NCBI GenBank assembly: GCA_003615045.1 | Contig: ML014114.1 | Location: forward strand, 62,001 to 126,000 | Length of the DNA stretch: 64,000 nt | Reading direction: 5' to 3' | Source: Caulochytrium protostelioides | Lineage: Eukaryota; Chytridiomycota; Caulochytriomycetes; Caulochytriales; Caulochytriaceae | Part shown: piece after piece, positions 50,580 to 64,000 of the stretch | Numbering within the stretch: position 1 is the stretch's first letter | Layout of the letters: the number at the start of each line of letters is the position of its first letter | Translations under genes and position numbers: made by a program | The notes under the pieces: generated by a model | Databases searched by the model: none | What the model was told of the DNA's origin: nothing | The model's input: only the letters and a program-made list of their open reading frames with translations

Positions 50580-53500
50580 CTACTGGGGCTGCCCGCGCGC
50601 GTCATGCGAGCGAACAACCCGCCACAGATCCCGCGCTTGCGTGACGGTGTCCTGGTTAAGCTCATAGTTCAGTTGCTCCACGGTCGCGGCCGACAGGGGC
50701 ACGCGCGCGGGCTGCGCCATCTCGGTCGCCGGCGCGCGGTGGCCCGGGGGGGCGCCCGCAGCGGCAGTGGGGGAGTTCTGGGAAGCGCCCGCGGCGGCGG
50801 CGATCACGGCAGCGGCAGCGCCCATCGAGCGGCGTGAGGCGCTGGGCGGCGCGCCACCTTCGCTGGGGTCCCAGGAGAAGGCGCCCGGGGTGGCCGAGTC
50901 GGTGGAGTCAACGAGTTCCGCGATGGCGTCGTCGGTCTCGTCGTCCATGGGTTCGCGCAGCCAGTCGGTGTTGCGGCGGCGGCCAAAGAGAGCCATCACG
51001 TCGTCCTGCATCGAGTCGATGAGCCGGATCAGCAGCGCGGTGCAGTGGTGGTGGGCGAACAGGTAGCAGACTTGGACGGGCGGCCGGGACGCGGCAGGCG
51101 TCATGTCCGCCAACGCGTCCAGCTGCCGCGAGAGGTGCTCGAAGGCCTGGCGGATGGGCGGCACGACGGAGGGTAGCGAGACGCGGAAGGCGAGGCAGGA
51201 CGAGTATATTACCAACAGCGAGATGGCGTCGGCGACAACTTGGCGGCGCGCGCGCTCTTCGCCGTTCATGAGGCGCCGGAGCTCGGGCGAGATGGCCGTT
51301 GAGACGGCGTCGTGGCCGATCGTGACGAGGTCCAGCAGCGATTCGATCTTGCCCAGCAAGCCGGCGTAGTGCCGCTTGCTCCACGGGCCATCGAATGTCG
51401 GCTCGCGCGCACAGTGGATGAGGAGACCGCGCAGCTGGCTGATTGAGCGCTGGCACATCTGGTGGTACGCGAGCAGCTGCAGCGTTTTGGTCAAGAGGCG
51501 CGCCTGTTGGTTGTTGGTCTTGACCGCGTCCAGGGCGGTATCCACCGAACGGAACGGAATCACGCTGGAGGCACTCGAGGCCGAGAGCGAGGGGCGCGGC
51601 GGCGCCGCTAGCCCAGCATGCGGGTAGCGCGGCCTGCCGCTCGTAGCGGCGCCCTGGTCAGCATCGGATTTGTTGTTGTCGTCGTCAGAACCCGTCATGA
51701 TGATATGGACACTCGGGTTCGAACTCATCGTTTGGCCCGCGGGGCGGGCCGCGTGTGAAGGCAGCAGCGCCGGCGCGCTGAGGGCGGCACTGGCGGCCGT
51801 GACGGTGTGCGGAGACGGCGGCCGGTTCATGGGCATCGAGCGCGTGATTCTTGGGATCGGCGACGGGGGGGCGGCTGTTTTGGAAGGGGGTGCCGCTGAA
51901 GCGGACGGGCGGTGGTTCAGCCGGTGCTGGTGCCGGTAGTGGTGGTGCCGGTCAACCGATGCGGTATGGTTGTGGTGGTCGAGCAGGATCGCCGTTTCCA
52001 TTGCATAGAGCTCGCTCGCTTCGAGCAGCACGCGCGCCGTGCCGAGTCGCACGCTTTTCTTGGCCCATGTAGGGAAGATGAACCACGTGGCCAGCAGGCC
52101 GATGCCGGCGCCGGTTATGATGGTGAGGGTCCGGACGAGGGCGACGTGCCAGACGTAGTCGTCCGGGCTCAGGCCAACAAAGGCGGGGATCACAATGATC
52201 TGATACGTGAGTAACATCAGCACGCCACTGTAGGAAGCCTTGGGCACAAACAGCACGAGATAGAGCGCAATGAGCTGCAGCGGAATTGAAAGAAACACGA
52301 GAGTGTAGGGGCTGCTCGGATGGATGTACCAACAGAAGCACGCCCAGAGCGCGCCAAAGATCGTGCCGGCCGTGCGCAACGTGACGACCTGGACGCTGTC
52401 GCCGGCGGCGGGGTTCATGACAGCAGTGATGGTAAAAACGACCCAGAGGCCGCGCTGGTGCACAAAGTACGCAGTGCTGAAGTCCAGGAAGGCAAAGATC
52501 GAGGCGAGGCCGATCACCATCGCATACCGCACCGCATAACGGTCGTCGGGAATGAGGAGCACGCGGAGCCACTGCGACCACAGCGAGGTGAAGTGGTAGG
52601 CAACGCCCTTCTGGGTCTTAAGGATGTGGGTATGCCCCAGGTTGCGGGGATTGAGCAGCCACCGGCGGAAGTAGTGCAGGGATGGGATCCAGAGCTGCTG
52701 GCGCCTCGGACGGGTCTGGGCGAGACGGCGGATATGCACGGCGCAGACGCGAAGCCGGCTCGCCGTTTCACGGCTGTTGAAGACGAACATGGCCGCCGTC
52801 CCGAGTTCCGAGGACCATGCGGACCACGCCCGGGATGCATGGGCTGGGGAGCTCAGCGCGCTAGAGAACCACGGCATCTCGCGGTTGACCGTCGCATCGA
52901 AGGCGCGCAGGGCTGTATCGAACGTGGCCAGCAGCCGGTCTGCGTGCTCGGTACACTGCGCGGAAGAGGCCGGCGTGGGCGTCGACGGGAAAGCGGCTTT
53001 CACGTCATACTTAAGGATGGCCTCCCGCAGATAGGGGTACGGCTTAAGCTCGTGGTCGTCCCAGCTCGGCAGGCAGCCATAGAGCAGCTGGAACATGTGC
53101 GCGATGAGCTGGGACGATGCCGACGAGATGGGCCGCGTTGCAGCCTCGATCGAACGAAACACGGTCTCGGACACGATATCGCCGCCGGGAATGGCGTGTG
53201 CGGCCCCTTCGGCAGAGACCGGACTCTCGCGAAGCCGAGCAAGGATCGCGATGCGTTCCTTGTGAGCCGACATAAGGCCCGTCAGCGTAACCGAGCACGC
53301 CAGCAGCGCCTTAACGGTGAGCTTCGCGTCGCGGGCACAGAGCCAGCCGTACGAGACTTCGATTTGCGCGAGGCGGCGGAGGTCTTGCAGGTTGAGAAAA
53401 GCGACACGCGTCATACTGACCTGGTCCACGAGCTGTGCATGCAGCATCTGCAGTATAGCTGGGTCCTTGGCTTCCAGCAAAGCATCAGAGATGTCCAAGC

Positions 53501-54611
53501 AGCGAATCAAGGCGTTAAACGAGGCCAGAAAGGAGCCTTTCAGCGCGTCGTTGGCCGTGTCGGGCCAGAGCAGCAGATTGAACGGCAAGGCCAGGACGGG
53601 CGTAACAAAGCACACGATGGTGAAACTGATGAATGGTTGGGGAATAAACACCTGCGTCGTCGGGTTGAGAAAGAGAGCGACCGTCAGCACAAGATGGAAA
53701 TTGATCACGAGGGGGCGGACGGCCGGGTAGCGCGAGCGGAGTTTCGCCAGCAAGAAGGACGGGTAGACGATGAGGAACAGGCCGAGCAGCACGCGCCCGG
53801 CTTGGCCGTGATCGGCATGAGCGCGGTTGTACGCGGCGAGGCTGGCCATCGCGATAGCCGAGACGGCACAGCCAAAGAACCCGCCGGCCATCTGCAAGAA
53901 CGTGAGCTGGATCTGACTGCCGAGGCGGCGCCCCGGATGCGACAGTGACGAGAGCGCGGTGGAAAAGTAGAACAGACTCATCCACGGCGTTTTGTAGATC
54001 TGCGGGATCATGGCGATACCGAGCCCGACATTGGTATACAGCAGCGTCTTGACAAAGCGCCGCCGGCTGACTTGCTGACCGAACGTGGCGCGCACGTGGG
54101 CCACAATCACAACGAAGGGTGTCAGCAGCCAGAGCAGGACGCGCAGCGGCCACACGGACCGGGCGCGGCGCACGGTCGCGGTGCTCAAGTAGGACTCGCG
54201 GCGCTCGGACTCCCTGATCCGTGTGGGCACCGTCATCGGGATGCTTTCGTCCTGCTGCGTATCCACGGCCGCTGCGGTGCTCGGCGTCGCAACCGGCAGC
54301 GGGAAGGATGACTCGGAGAGCGACGAGGAGGATAAGGATGAGGACGAGATGGACGAAGGCGAGGACTCGGCGGTCGATAGCGCCGGTGGGGCCGCGTCAG
54401 GCGGGTTTTCCGGGTCAAAGACGGGCGTCGAGCGACGCGAGGACACCATCGTGATGGCGGGGACCGGATGGTCCATGATGGCTCCGGCGCGTCTGGAAGC
54501 TGTGGCGGACGAACGCTCGGCTCGGGAGGGAGCCTCAGGGCTCGGCGTGTCGAGCACGTGGTCGTCACCGGGCCGATGCGGCGGAACGGTCGCCTGGCGG
54601 CCCGTCATCAT
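50580..54611 (-). CDS. Bre4-like membrane transporter (FUSC/ArAE family)
   Basis: 1343 residues from tandem ATGs (MMTG). A disordered, Ser-rich N-terminus (1-145) precedes a first membrane bundle at about 150-350 (RRFVKTLLYTNVGLGIAMIP and following). A helical soluble region with LWPDTANDALKGSFLASFNA is next. A second bundle at about 689-854 begins DDRYAVRYAMVIGLASIFAF and includes a FUSC-type VFTITAVMNPAAGDSVQVV. The soluble C-terminal part starts with ARVLLEASELYAMETAILL. This two-bundle layout is that of the fungal brefeldin-A-sensitivity protein Bre4 and aromatic-acid exporter (ArAE_2) families, inferred to export toxic organic anions at the plasma or vacuolar membrane. A His/Asn-rich loop follows the second bundle. 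The substrate is unknown. Confidence 0.85.
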   Translation of the reverse strand: MMTGRQATVPPHRPGDDHVLDTPSPEAPSRAERSSATASRRAGAIMDHPVPAITMVSSRRSTPVFDPENPPDAAPPALSTAESSPSSISSSSLSSSSLSESSFPLPVATPSTAAAVDTQQDESIPMTVPTRIRESERRESYLSTATVRRARSVWPLRVLLWLLTPFVVIVAHVRATFGQQVSRRRFVKTLLYTNVGLGIAMIPQIYKTPWMSLFYFSTALSSLSHPGRRLGSQIQLTFLQMAGGFFGCAVSAIAMASLAAYNRAHADHGQAGRVLLGLFLIVYPSFLLAKLRSRYPAVRPLVINFHLVLTVALFLNPTTQVFIPQPFISFTIVCFVTPVLALPFNLLLWPDTANDALKGSFLASFNALIRCLDISDALLEAKDPAILQMLHAQLVDQVSMTRVAFLNLQDLRRLAQIEVSYGWLCARDAKLTVKALLACSVTLTGLMSAHKERIAILARLRESPVSAEGAAHAIPGGDIVSETVFRSIEAATRPISSASSQLIAHMFQLLYGCLPSWDDHELKPYPYLREAILKYDVKAAFPSTPTPASSAQCTEHADRLLATFDTALRAFDATVNREMPWFSSALSSPAHASRAWSAWSSELGTAAMFVFNSRETASRLRVCAVHIRRLAQTRPRRQQLWIPSLHYFRRWLLNPRNLGHTHILKTQKGVAYHFTSLWSQWLRVLLIPDDRYAVRYAMVIGLASIFAFLDFSTAYFVHQRGLWVVFTITAVMNPAAGDSVQVVTLRTAGTIFGALWACFCWYIHPSSPYTLVFLSIPLQLIALYLVLFVPKASYSGVLMLLTYQIIVIPAFVGLSPDDYVWHVALVRTLTIITGAGIGLLATWFIFPTWAKKSVRLGTARVLLEASELYAMETAILLDHHNHTASVDRHHHYRHQHRLNHRPSASAAPPSKTAAPPSPIPRITRSMPMNRPPSPHTVTAASAALSAPALLPSHAARPAGQTMSSNPSVHIIMTGSDDDNNKSDADQGAATSGRPRYPHAGLAAPPRPSLSASSASSVIPFRSVDTALDAVKTNNQQARLLTKTLQLLAYHQMCQRSISQLRGLLIHCAREPTFDGPWSKRHYAGLLGKIESLLDLVTIGHDAVSTAISPELRRLMNGEERARRQVVADAISLLVIYSSCLAFRVSLPSVVPPIRQAFEHLSRQLDALADMTPAASRPPVQVCYLFAHHHCTALLIRLIDSMQDDVMALFGRRRNTDWLREPMDDETDDAIAELVDSTDSATPGAFSWDPSEGGAPPSASRRSMGAAAAVIAAAAGASQNSPTAAAGAPPGHRAPATEMAQPARVPLSAATVEQLNYELNQDTVTQARDLWRVVRSHDARGQPQ

Positions 54612-56043
54612 ACGAGCCGCCGCGGGTGGGCCGGGCCGAGTTTTGCAGTCACGCGCAATGCCGATCCGATGCGCTTTAGCGTGCGTTCCACATCGTTTTG
54701 GGACGCGCTGATCAGGATCGTCGGCGATGTCGGACGATCACAACGCCGAGGCCGACGCCGTTTGCGGATGCCAATGCTGATGCTGGTCGGGATCTCGATG
54801 TTGATGCCGTCCACGGAGCAGATGCCCTCCCGCGCGTACCTTCCTCGCCACGGTAAGTTCGGCGCATCTCGGTGGATGCGGCGTGGCCGGCGGCGATACC
54901 TCCGCCTTCGACCGTGAACAACGCCACTGCCGTGAGCGTCGCAAGAAACCGCTGAAAGCGGGATGGTGTCACAGCGGCAGAGGGACGATGCGGTTGATCC
55001 GATGCCGATGGCGGTTCGACGCAGTGCTGCCCTACGGGCCGGTCAAATGGGCGGGCGGGCCGTCGTAATCCCCGACGATGGACCGGAAGTCACCGGGGCG
55101 GTAGGCAAAACCACCGGCTCGGAAGCAACCGGGGCGGGGCCGTGCAAAACAGCTGATGTCATGGGCGTCTCGGCTAGAATAGCCGGTCTGGGACAGGTCG
55201 AGAACCGAGCGGGGGTTAGAATGAGCGTGACGAGCTGATCGATGCAGGGAACGGAGGGCGTGTGCTGATGATACCTTCGATTGAAACCTTCCTTGGCGAC
55301 GTCGTGGTTCGGTCGGGTTACAGAGTTGCCCCCTTCCGACTCCGACCGGCGCTGCCTGCGCAGACTTTGACGCCGACAGGTGCGCTGACGGTTGCCCAGA
55401 CGTCTGCGGAGGCGTGCACGTGCCCTCTGGCGCCCGCCAGACCTGCCTTCGCGACGTCGCCCAAGGCAGCACGCGGTGACCGACAGCAAGCCTTTCGAAA
55501 GAAAAGAAAAAACAGGGTTGCTTGGCAGGACCATTGGGCGTGAGGATGCCTTTTCTTGTGCTTTTTCTACAAGCATGGATCGCTTCGGCGCCGTGATTCC
55601 TGGACCACTCATGGAGCACTGCCCCGCAACCCGCGCGCTTACAGCGCATGGAAACCAACGGAAATGCGCCGAGCACGTCGCCGATGCCCAAGGAAGGCTG
55701 AATGTCATGGTCGTTCATGTGACGCGTATGGCGTGCGCCATACCTGGTCTGATCGGGGGTGAGTGGTTGTTACATGACTCTACACGCGCTCAGCGCCATT
55801 CATGTCAGTCAAGCCTTTGATCCGGGGAAGGCAGGCGTCGGCCGTCTGGATGAAGACCGAAGCGCTGGAGAAAAGTTTCGGGGCGAAAGCAAACACGAGA
55901 CTCGGCGATTATCCCGCGTTTCTTTGTCCGTCACCGTCCATACCAAATTAAAGGATACCAGCATACCAAAAAGAAATTGATAAAAAAGAGATAGAGACAA
56001 AACGAAAGGGAGAGCGCTGAGCAAGGATAGGACAGACGCACCC
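54612..56043. other. Intergenic, 1.4 kb, nothing assigned
   Basis: Lies between two minus-strand genes, upstream of the transporter and downstream of Sec61 alpha. Open frames on the minus strand (for example 55032-55718) are Cys/Arg/Ser mixtures without recognisable domains. No RNA gene or repeat was seen. Confidence 0.4.
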
Positions 56044-57465
56044 TTAGAAGCGGAGACCACCCTGCTCCTGCTGCTCCTTGACAAAGATCTCGAAGTACTG
56101 GTAGATGATCGTGACGGCGAGGAGGATGCCGGTGCCGGAGCCAATGGCGCCCATGATGTCGGCGGTGACAGAGAGGACGCCGATGCAGAGACCGCCGAGG
56201 GCGGCGGCGGTCGGGATGATGCGCTTCAGCTCGCGGTACAGCGAGTCTTCGCGGTGGCCGCGCATCACCATGTTCTGATCCTTGAGCTGCTTCGCGACGT
56301 CGCGCGGCGACGAGCCCGAGACGTCGATCCAGGTCTTGCTGAGGAACGCGCACGCGCTCAGCATGAACGTGACGTAGATGACGAAGTGGATGGGGTCGGC
56401 CATCGCCTCGGCGAGGGTGTGCGGCGGCGAGACGTAGTAGGCGAATCCGCTGGACGGAAAGTCCTGCGGCGCACCCTCGAGGTTCTTCCAGACGCCGAGC
56501 AGACGCACGAACAGGTTGTCCGGGAAGCGCTTGTAGAGCAGCTGCGAGATGAAGAAGATGTTGGAAACAAGGGCCGACTGCAGCATGATGGGCATGTTGG
56601 AGGTGTAGAACAGCTTGACCGGGTAGGTGCCCTGCTGGCCACGGACCTTCTGCGACTTGACGGGGATCTCGACGCGGAAGCCCTGCAGGTAGATGACGGC
56701 GGCAAAAACAAGAATTGTGGCGAGCAGGTTCATGATGTTGGGCAGGTTCTGGCGGTAGAACGCTTCCTTAAGGGCCCGGAACTTGTCGTGGCGGGTAAAC
56801 ATGAGGTGGAAGAAGGCCACAATCGCGCCTTCGAACTCGGTGCCGCGGCCAGTGTTGAACGTCGTCGGGCTGAAGGCCTTCCAGATCACCGTCTCACAGA
56901 TGTTGGTCGCGATAAAGAGCGAAATGCCCGAGCCCAGGCCATAGCCCTTTTGGAGCAGCTCGTCAAGCAGCATCGTGATCAGCGCGGCGATGCAGAGCTG
57001 GAGCACGAGGATCAGCGCAATTCCCGCGCCGATGTCCTTCGGCGCACCGTACACACCGCCCCAGACCGAGACGACGGCCTGGCCAATGGCGATAATCATG
57101 GCAAACAGTTTCTGTGCACCGGCAAACAGGGCGCGGTCCTCCTTGACCGAGTAGTCGACTTCGATGATCTGAGCGCCCGCGAGCAGCTGCATGATCATCC
57201 CCGACGTGGCGATCGGCGTGACACCGAGTTCCATGAGCGTGCCGCGGTTGGACGCCATGATCACACGCATCCAGTACAGCGGGTCAGACGACTCCGAGGA
57301 CATGATGCCGTACAGAGGGATCTGGGAGCAGACGAGGAAAATGAACAGCGTGATCGCAGTCCACATCACCTTCTCGCGGAACTGCACCTTGCGGTCCGGC
57401 GATGCCACCTCGGGCATCACCGAGATGAACGGACGCAGCACGTCCAAGAAACGCACTACACCCAT
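56044..57465 (-). CDS. SEC61: Protein translocon channel subunit Sec61 alpha
   Basis: 473 residues, matching the ten-helix SecY/Sec61 alpha length exactly. It forms the protein-conducting channel of the endoplasmic reticulum with the beta and gamma subunits. Hallmarks are [15 protein letters not shown] (helix 1 and plug region), [15 protein letters not shown], the [18 protein letters not shown] loop and helix, [30 protein letters not shown] (ribosome-binding loop 6 region), and loop 8 with MRGHREDS, ending [11 protein letters not shown]. The start [13 protein letters not shown] is one residue longer than in most relatives. A tiny first exon ending before RFLDV cannot be excluded, since a TAG|TGCG acceptor-like site lies there. 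Intronless otherwise. Confidence 0.97.
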   Translation of the reverse strand: MGVVRFLDVLRPFISVMPEVASPDRKVQFREKVMWTAITLFIFLVCSQIPLYGIMSSESSDPLYWMRVIMASNRGTLMELGVTPIATSGMIMQLLAGAQIIEVDYSVKEDRALFAGAQKLFAMIIAIGQAVVSVWGGVYGAPKDIGAGIALILVLQLCIAALITMLLDELLQKGYGLGSGISLFIATNICETVIWKAFSPTTFNTGRGTEFEGAIVAFFHLMFTRHDKFRALKEAFYRQNLPNIMNLLATILVFAAVIYLQGFRVEIPVKSQKVRGQQGTYPVKLFYTSNMPIMLQSALVSNIFFISQLLYKRFPDNLFVRLLGVWKNLEGAPQDFPSSGFAYYVSPPHTLAEAMADPIHFVIYVTFMLSACAFLSKTWIDVSGSSPRDVAKQLKDQNMVMRGHREDSLYRELKRIIPTAAALGGLCIGVLSVTADIMGAIGSGTGILLAVTIIYQYFEIFVKEQQEQGGLRF

Positions 57466-59273
57466 ACCACGCGTGCGGACAAACAGTCGATCAACACGAT
57501 CGACATCGTAAAAGTGAACTCCGAGAAGCGGTGAGTGATCAGATCCAGGATACGCAATGGAATGCGAAGGTATCCTGCACGTGCTCGGCGGTCAACGCCG
57601 TCCCATAGACCACACAGCTGAGCAGCGGCCGTCGAGTCGACGCGTTTGCTTCATGAGCGCGGCATTGTCGCGAGCGCGACGGCAGGACGGCGTCGCTGTC
57701 GTGGCAGCCCACGGGCGTGACGCGTCGTCACGGCGGACTCTGCGGGGAGCGTTGCTCTGGATTGGCTGAAGCGCGACTTACGCGACATGGTGGAAGTATC
57801 AGGATGCGGAAAACGGGAGAAAAATTATCGAGGCGCCAAATGGGTCAACAGACCCAAAGCACACGAAGGGAAATCAGAGAGGTCGCGACGACCGACGGAA
57901 CGCACGCGCAGGGAGGCAGAGACCGCTGCGAGACGCGACGCGAGCTGGGAACGGGACAGCGAGGAAATGCGCCAGCAGCATGGCAGAGGCAGCGGGATCC
58001 TCACGGCGGCACAGCGACGCGTTGGGTATCAGCGCTTCATCGGCAGCAGCCTCTCGTGCAAACCAGCAAGGCGCCGACGCGGAGTCAACAGCAAAAACCC
58101 GCGCGTGCTGCTGTTTCAGTCTCGCGAGACGACGCCGCGTGCCTGACGCGTGTGCGGATGTCTCTGACCCTCGTCTCGCCAGGATGGGCAGCGGCTGGCG
58201 GCGAGGAGGCCGGCCGCGTGTGACGGCGGCTAGCGGCGACCAGGTCCACGGCGGCGGCGGGCGGGGGAGGGATCAGACGCACGTCCGTGCGCTTCCTGCG
58301 CGCGTGCACGCGCCGCGAGTGAGGCAAAGGCAAAGGCAAAGGCGAGGTCGCGGGCCGAGGGCGCGGCCTCGCTTGGCCAGGCTTGGCATGCGGCGGCCGC
58401 GCCGGGGCCCGACCGCCAGCCCATGGGGCCCATGGGGCCCATGGCCGCCACGGCGGTTGTAAGGCCGCTAAAGGCGGCCACAACGTGTCGGCGATCGGCG
58501 GCGCGACGCTGTATGGCTGATGCGTGGTCGTGCTTGTATGCCGGCGCCGTCTTTGGACCCTCGCCTCTCGGCTGAGGGAACATCGCTCGCGCCAGCCCAC
58601 GCTAGCACGCTAACGTGCGTCGAGGTGCACCAGCAACGGCACGACCAGGTGCTGCAGGAGATCATCAAGACCCTCATGTACGAGATGACGGGCATGATCG
58701 TCCGGATGCTTTCAACCACTTTCACGCAAGGGACGTCTGCGATGGCTGGGTCCCGTGGGTCCGTAGGATCTTCAAACGCGCTCCCATAAGCATTTCATGA
58801 ATAGAGCGGGTCACGAGATACGCCGAAATATGCACCGATGACTATACATTCATCAACCACAAGATATCCTCTACTCGCAAAGTTCAAGCCGAGACAGCAA
58901 AACACTGGTGTCAAAAAGTGCAAAATATATTATAACGGGGGGAAATGAAGAAAAACGGGGACGGCGCAATAAATAGCAGATCGTGAAAGGAAACAGAAAG
59001 CGAGATCAACGAAAAAAACAAACGTGCTAGATCTTCATCGCAAGATGCTGCGAGAAAACATAGCAGTCTGGCGACCATGAACCTTGATGTTGCAAACAGA
59101 GCCTCCATACCCGCCGGGCTATTGTGACATGCCAGTGACGGCGGGCTTAAACAACCCTTTCGGCGCCAACACATCACGTCAGCCAAACAAGTATCAATGC
59201 GACTCCGTGATACCATGGAGATGCCATCGTATCGCGCGTACAAGGCCATCGTGCCGTTCTAGAAGAAAACACT
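57466..59273. other. Intergenic, 1.8 kb, with a coding-like fragment
   Basis: The region between Sec61 alpha and the DBP2 3' end carries an AGGCAA hexamer repeat near 58322 and three copies of CCCATGGGG at about 58420-58445. A short coding-like stretch at 58624-58789 is described separately. The last 400 bases are AT-rich, as expected for a 3' flank. Confidence 0.4.
58624..58789 (+). other. Coding-like fragment, unassigned
   Basis: A plus-strand stretch encodes an amphipathic helix-like sequence (HQQRHDQVLQEIIKTLMYEM) with strong G/C third positions for about 24 codons, then loses the bias and stops at 58787-58789. It may be a short exon or a relic. No family is recognised and no start or partner exon was found. 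Confidence 0.25.
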
Positions 59274-62781
<3,508 letters not shown>

Positions 62782-63869
62782 AGTGTGAGCGAAGAGGGAG
62801 AGGGAGAGGGGTTCGGGAGAGCAAAGGAATCTGTATAGGTGCTGAGATACACGGTGTGTAGCTCAAGAGCAGGATGTCGTGATGTCGAGATCAGAGAATA
62901 GTTGTCGCTGTCCTCATGCCATCTGCTACGTTACTATATACTATCCGTTGCATAGAAGCGAATCGCTATGGGACATGTGAGCACGAACATGTAAGGTTGG
63001 GACGGCATCCCAGCGTGACGCGACGTAGATGGGGATGGGCTGTTATGTACCCCGCCGTGCAGCTTGCGACCGCGGCACGCCGGGCTCGGACGGAGTTTCG
63101 GACGGAGGCGACGGCGTCCGAAGCGCCCCGAAATGTCCGCTCGCGGCTTGGCCACACGGATGACGGCCGGCACGGCGAAGGACTTGCTGGCCCCTGTGCC
63201 TGCTGGCCGCTGTGCCTGCTGGCGGCGGGTCAACGGCGGGTCAATAGCAAAAATAAATGAAAGGCCAGCCCCCGCGGAGCGATACGCTCCCGCGAGTGGC
63301 GAGGGGACCACCGCCACGTCAGCGGCGGTCATTCCCGGCGGGATCGCGGCCGCCATTGCGCCGGGGCTGCGGCGACGGCATCTGCGACAGCTCTTTCGCC
63401 ACGGGTGGCGCATACCGAATCATGACGTGACGGGCCAAGGATAGCGATCACGCGGAGAGGATCCGAGCTTCTTGAGACTCTGCATTCGTGCTGACCGAGC
63501 CGGATCTCCATCGTCGATGGCAATGGCGCCTCCTGAGAGACGCCAAGAATCTGTCGGTACCTGGTGAAGCCGTGTACGGCGATGCAACAAGCAGGGGGCT
63601 GTCCGCTTTCCGCGACCTCGATGCGGCCATCGGGACATTAAAAGCAATAAAAAAAACCAATAGGTCTTGCCCATCCTTCTGAGGTCTCACGGGGTGCATG
63701 CGTCAACATGATGAACACATCCCCCCCGTCCTTCAGCAATCAAATGAGCGTGTCATTTCTTCTATCACAAATCTCGCTTCATACCTCCGCGAGAAACCTT
63801 CAATGTCGATACAACGAAATGTAAATGGGTCATGGATGGATTACAATGATCATATAATAGGAGATCTTT
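62782..63869. other. Intergenic, 1.1 kb, DBP2 promoter side
   Basis: Contains the DBP2 upstream region and the 3' flank of the minus-strand gene at the right edge. A pair of 11-base CTGCTGGCCGC-like repeats occurs near 63200. No gene was accepted. Confidence 0.35.
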
Positions 63870-64000
63870 TCAAGCGCGGAGAATGTACATGACAAAGTCC
63901 ATCTCGCTGACCGAGCCTTCGGTGCGGGCAAGGACGGTGGCCTCGTCGGCGGCGGGCGCGTCGGCCAGGGCGACGACGGGCAGGGTCTGCTTGACGGTGC
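63870..64000 (-). CDS. C-terminal end of an unrecognised protein (partial)
   Basis: The last 43 codons of a minus-strand gene entering from the right edge, ending with TGA at 63870-63872. Third positions are nearly all G or C, and the DNA becomes AT-rich right after the stop, so a real 3' end is likely. The visible peptide is TVKQTLPVVALADAPAADEA, then VLARTEG and a final SEMDFVMYILRA. I do not recognise the family from this fragment. Confidence 0.6.
   Translation of the reverse strand, partial: TVKQTLPVVALADAPAADEATVLARTEGSVSEMDFVMYILRA

Noticed and set aside
56044-57465. Extra first exon of Sec61 alpha starting near 57510
   Set aside because: An ATG and an acceptor-like site exist, but no donor gives a family-like N-terminus, and the uninterrupted frame already has the normal length.

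Overview
The window is eukaryotic nuclear DNA from a GC-rich fungus. The evidence is spliced genes with GT...AG introns, Kozak-type starts (for example gccaccATGG at 13764), and fungal-type proteins: a stand-alone mRNA guanylyltransferase, a Bre4-like FUSC/ArAE transporter, a formin, and a giant PelF-like GT4 glycosyltransferase. Low intron density, extreme GC bias at third codon positions, and a Fanzor-like relic fit a chytrid-grade (early-diverging) fungus, but the sequence alone does not fix the lineage.

Layout, left to right. A broken Fanzor/TnpB-like nuclease runs off the left edge (minus strand). MsrA follows (1106-2220, three exons, plus). A 3469-codon membrane glycosyltransferase occupies 3355-13764 (minus); its GT4 nucleotide-sugar loop is interrupted by an in-frame 484-residue intein (5029-6480). 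A repeat-rich stretch holds one orphan exon near 15.5 kb. TFIIE-alpha (18485-20035) is followed by two secreted, probably GPI-anchored proteins (21477-21986 and 24570-25769), each with a TATA-like box upstream. A less GC-rich island of decayed coding fragments lies at 27.3-28.6 kb. UDP-glucose 4-epimerase with a long C-terminal extension spans 28656-31211. After a 2.8 kb gap come the capping guanylyltransferase (34029-35933, minus) and the divergent MutY glycosylase (37230-39401, plus), a RING-H2 membrane protein (39491-41446, minus), an Asa1-like WD40 protein (42606-44003, plus), a formin (45197-50395, plus), the Bre4-like transporter (50580-54611, minus), Sec61 alpha (56044-57465, minus) and a DBP2/p68 DEAD-box helicase in four exons (59274-62781, minus). 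The 3' end of an unrecognised gene reaches the right edge.

Most genes are unrelated housekeeping functions. One functional pairing stands out: the PelF-like glycosyltransferase and the UDP-glucose 4-epimerase are 15 kb apart. They are the enzyme types paired in bacterial Pel and in Aspergillus galactosaminogalactan synthesis, so they may act together in making a galactose- or GalNAc-containing exopolysaccharide. The strongest discoveries are the intein, whose homing-endonuclease motifs look decayed, inside that glycosyltransferase, the Fanzor-like relic, and the 1.56 kb intron of DBP2, which splits helicase motif V and carries a perfect 10-bp hairpin. No tRNA, rRNA or CRISPR array was seen.
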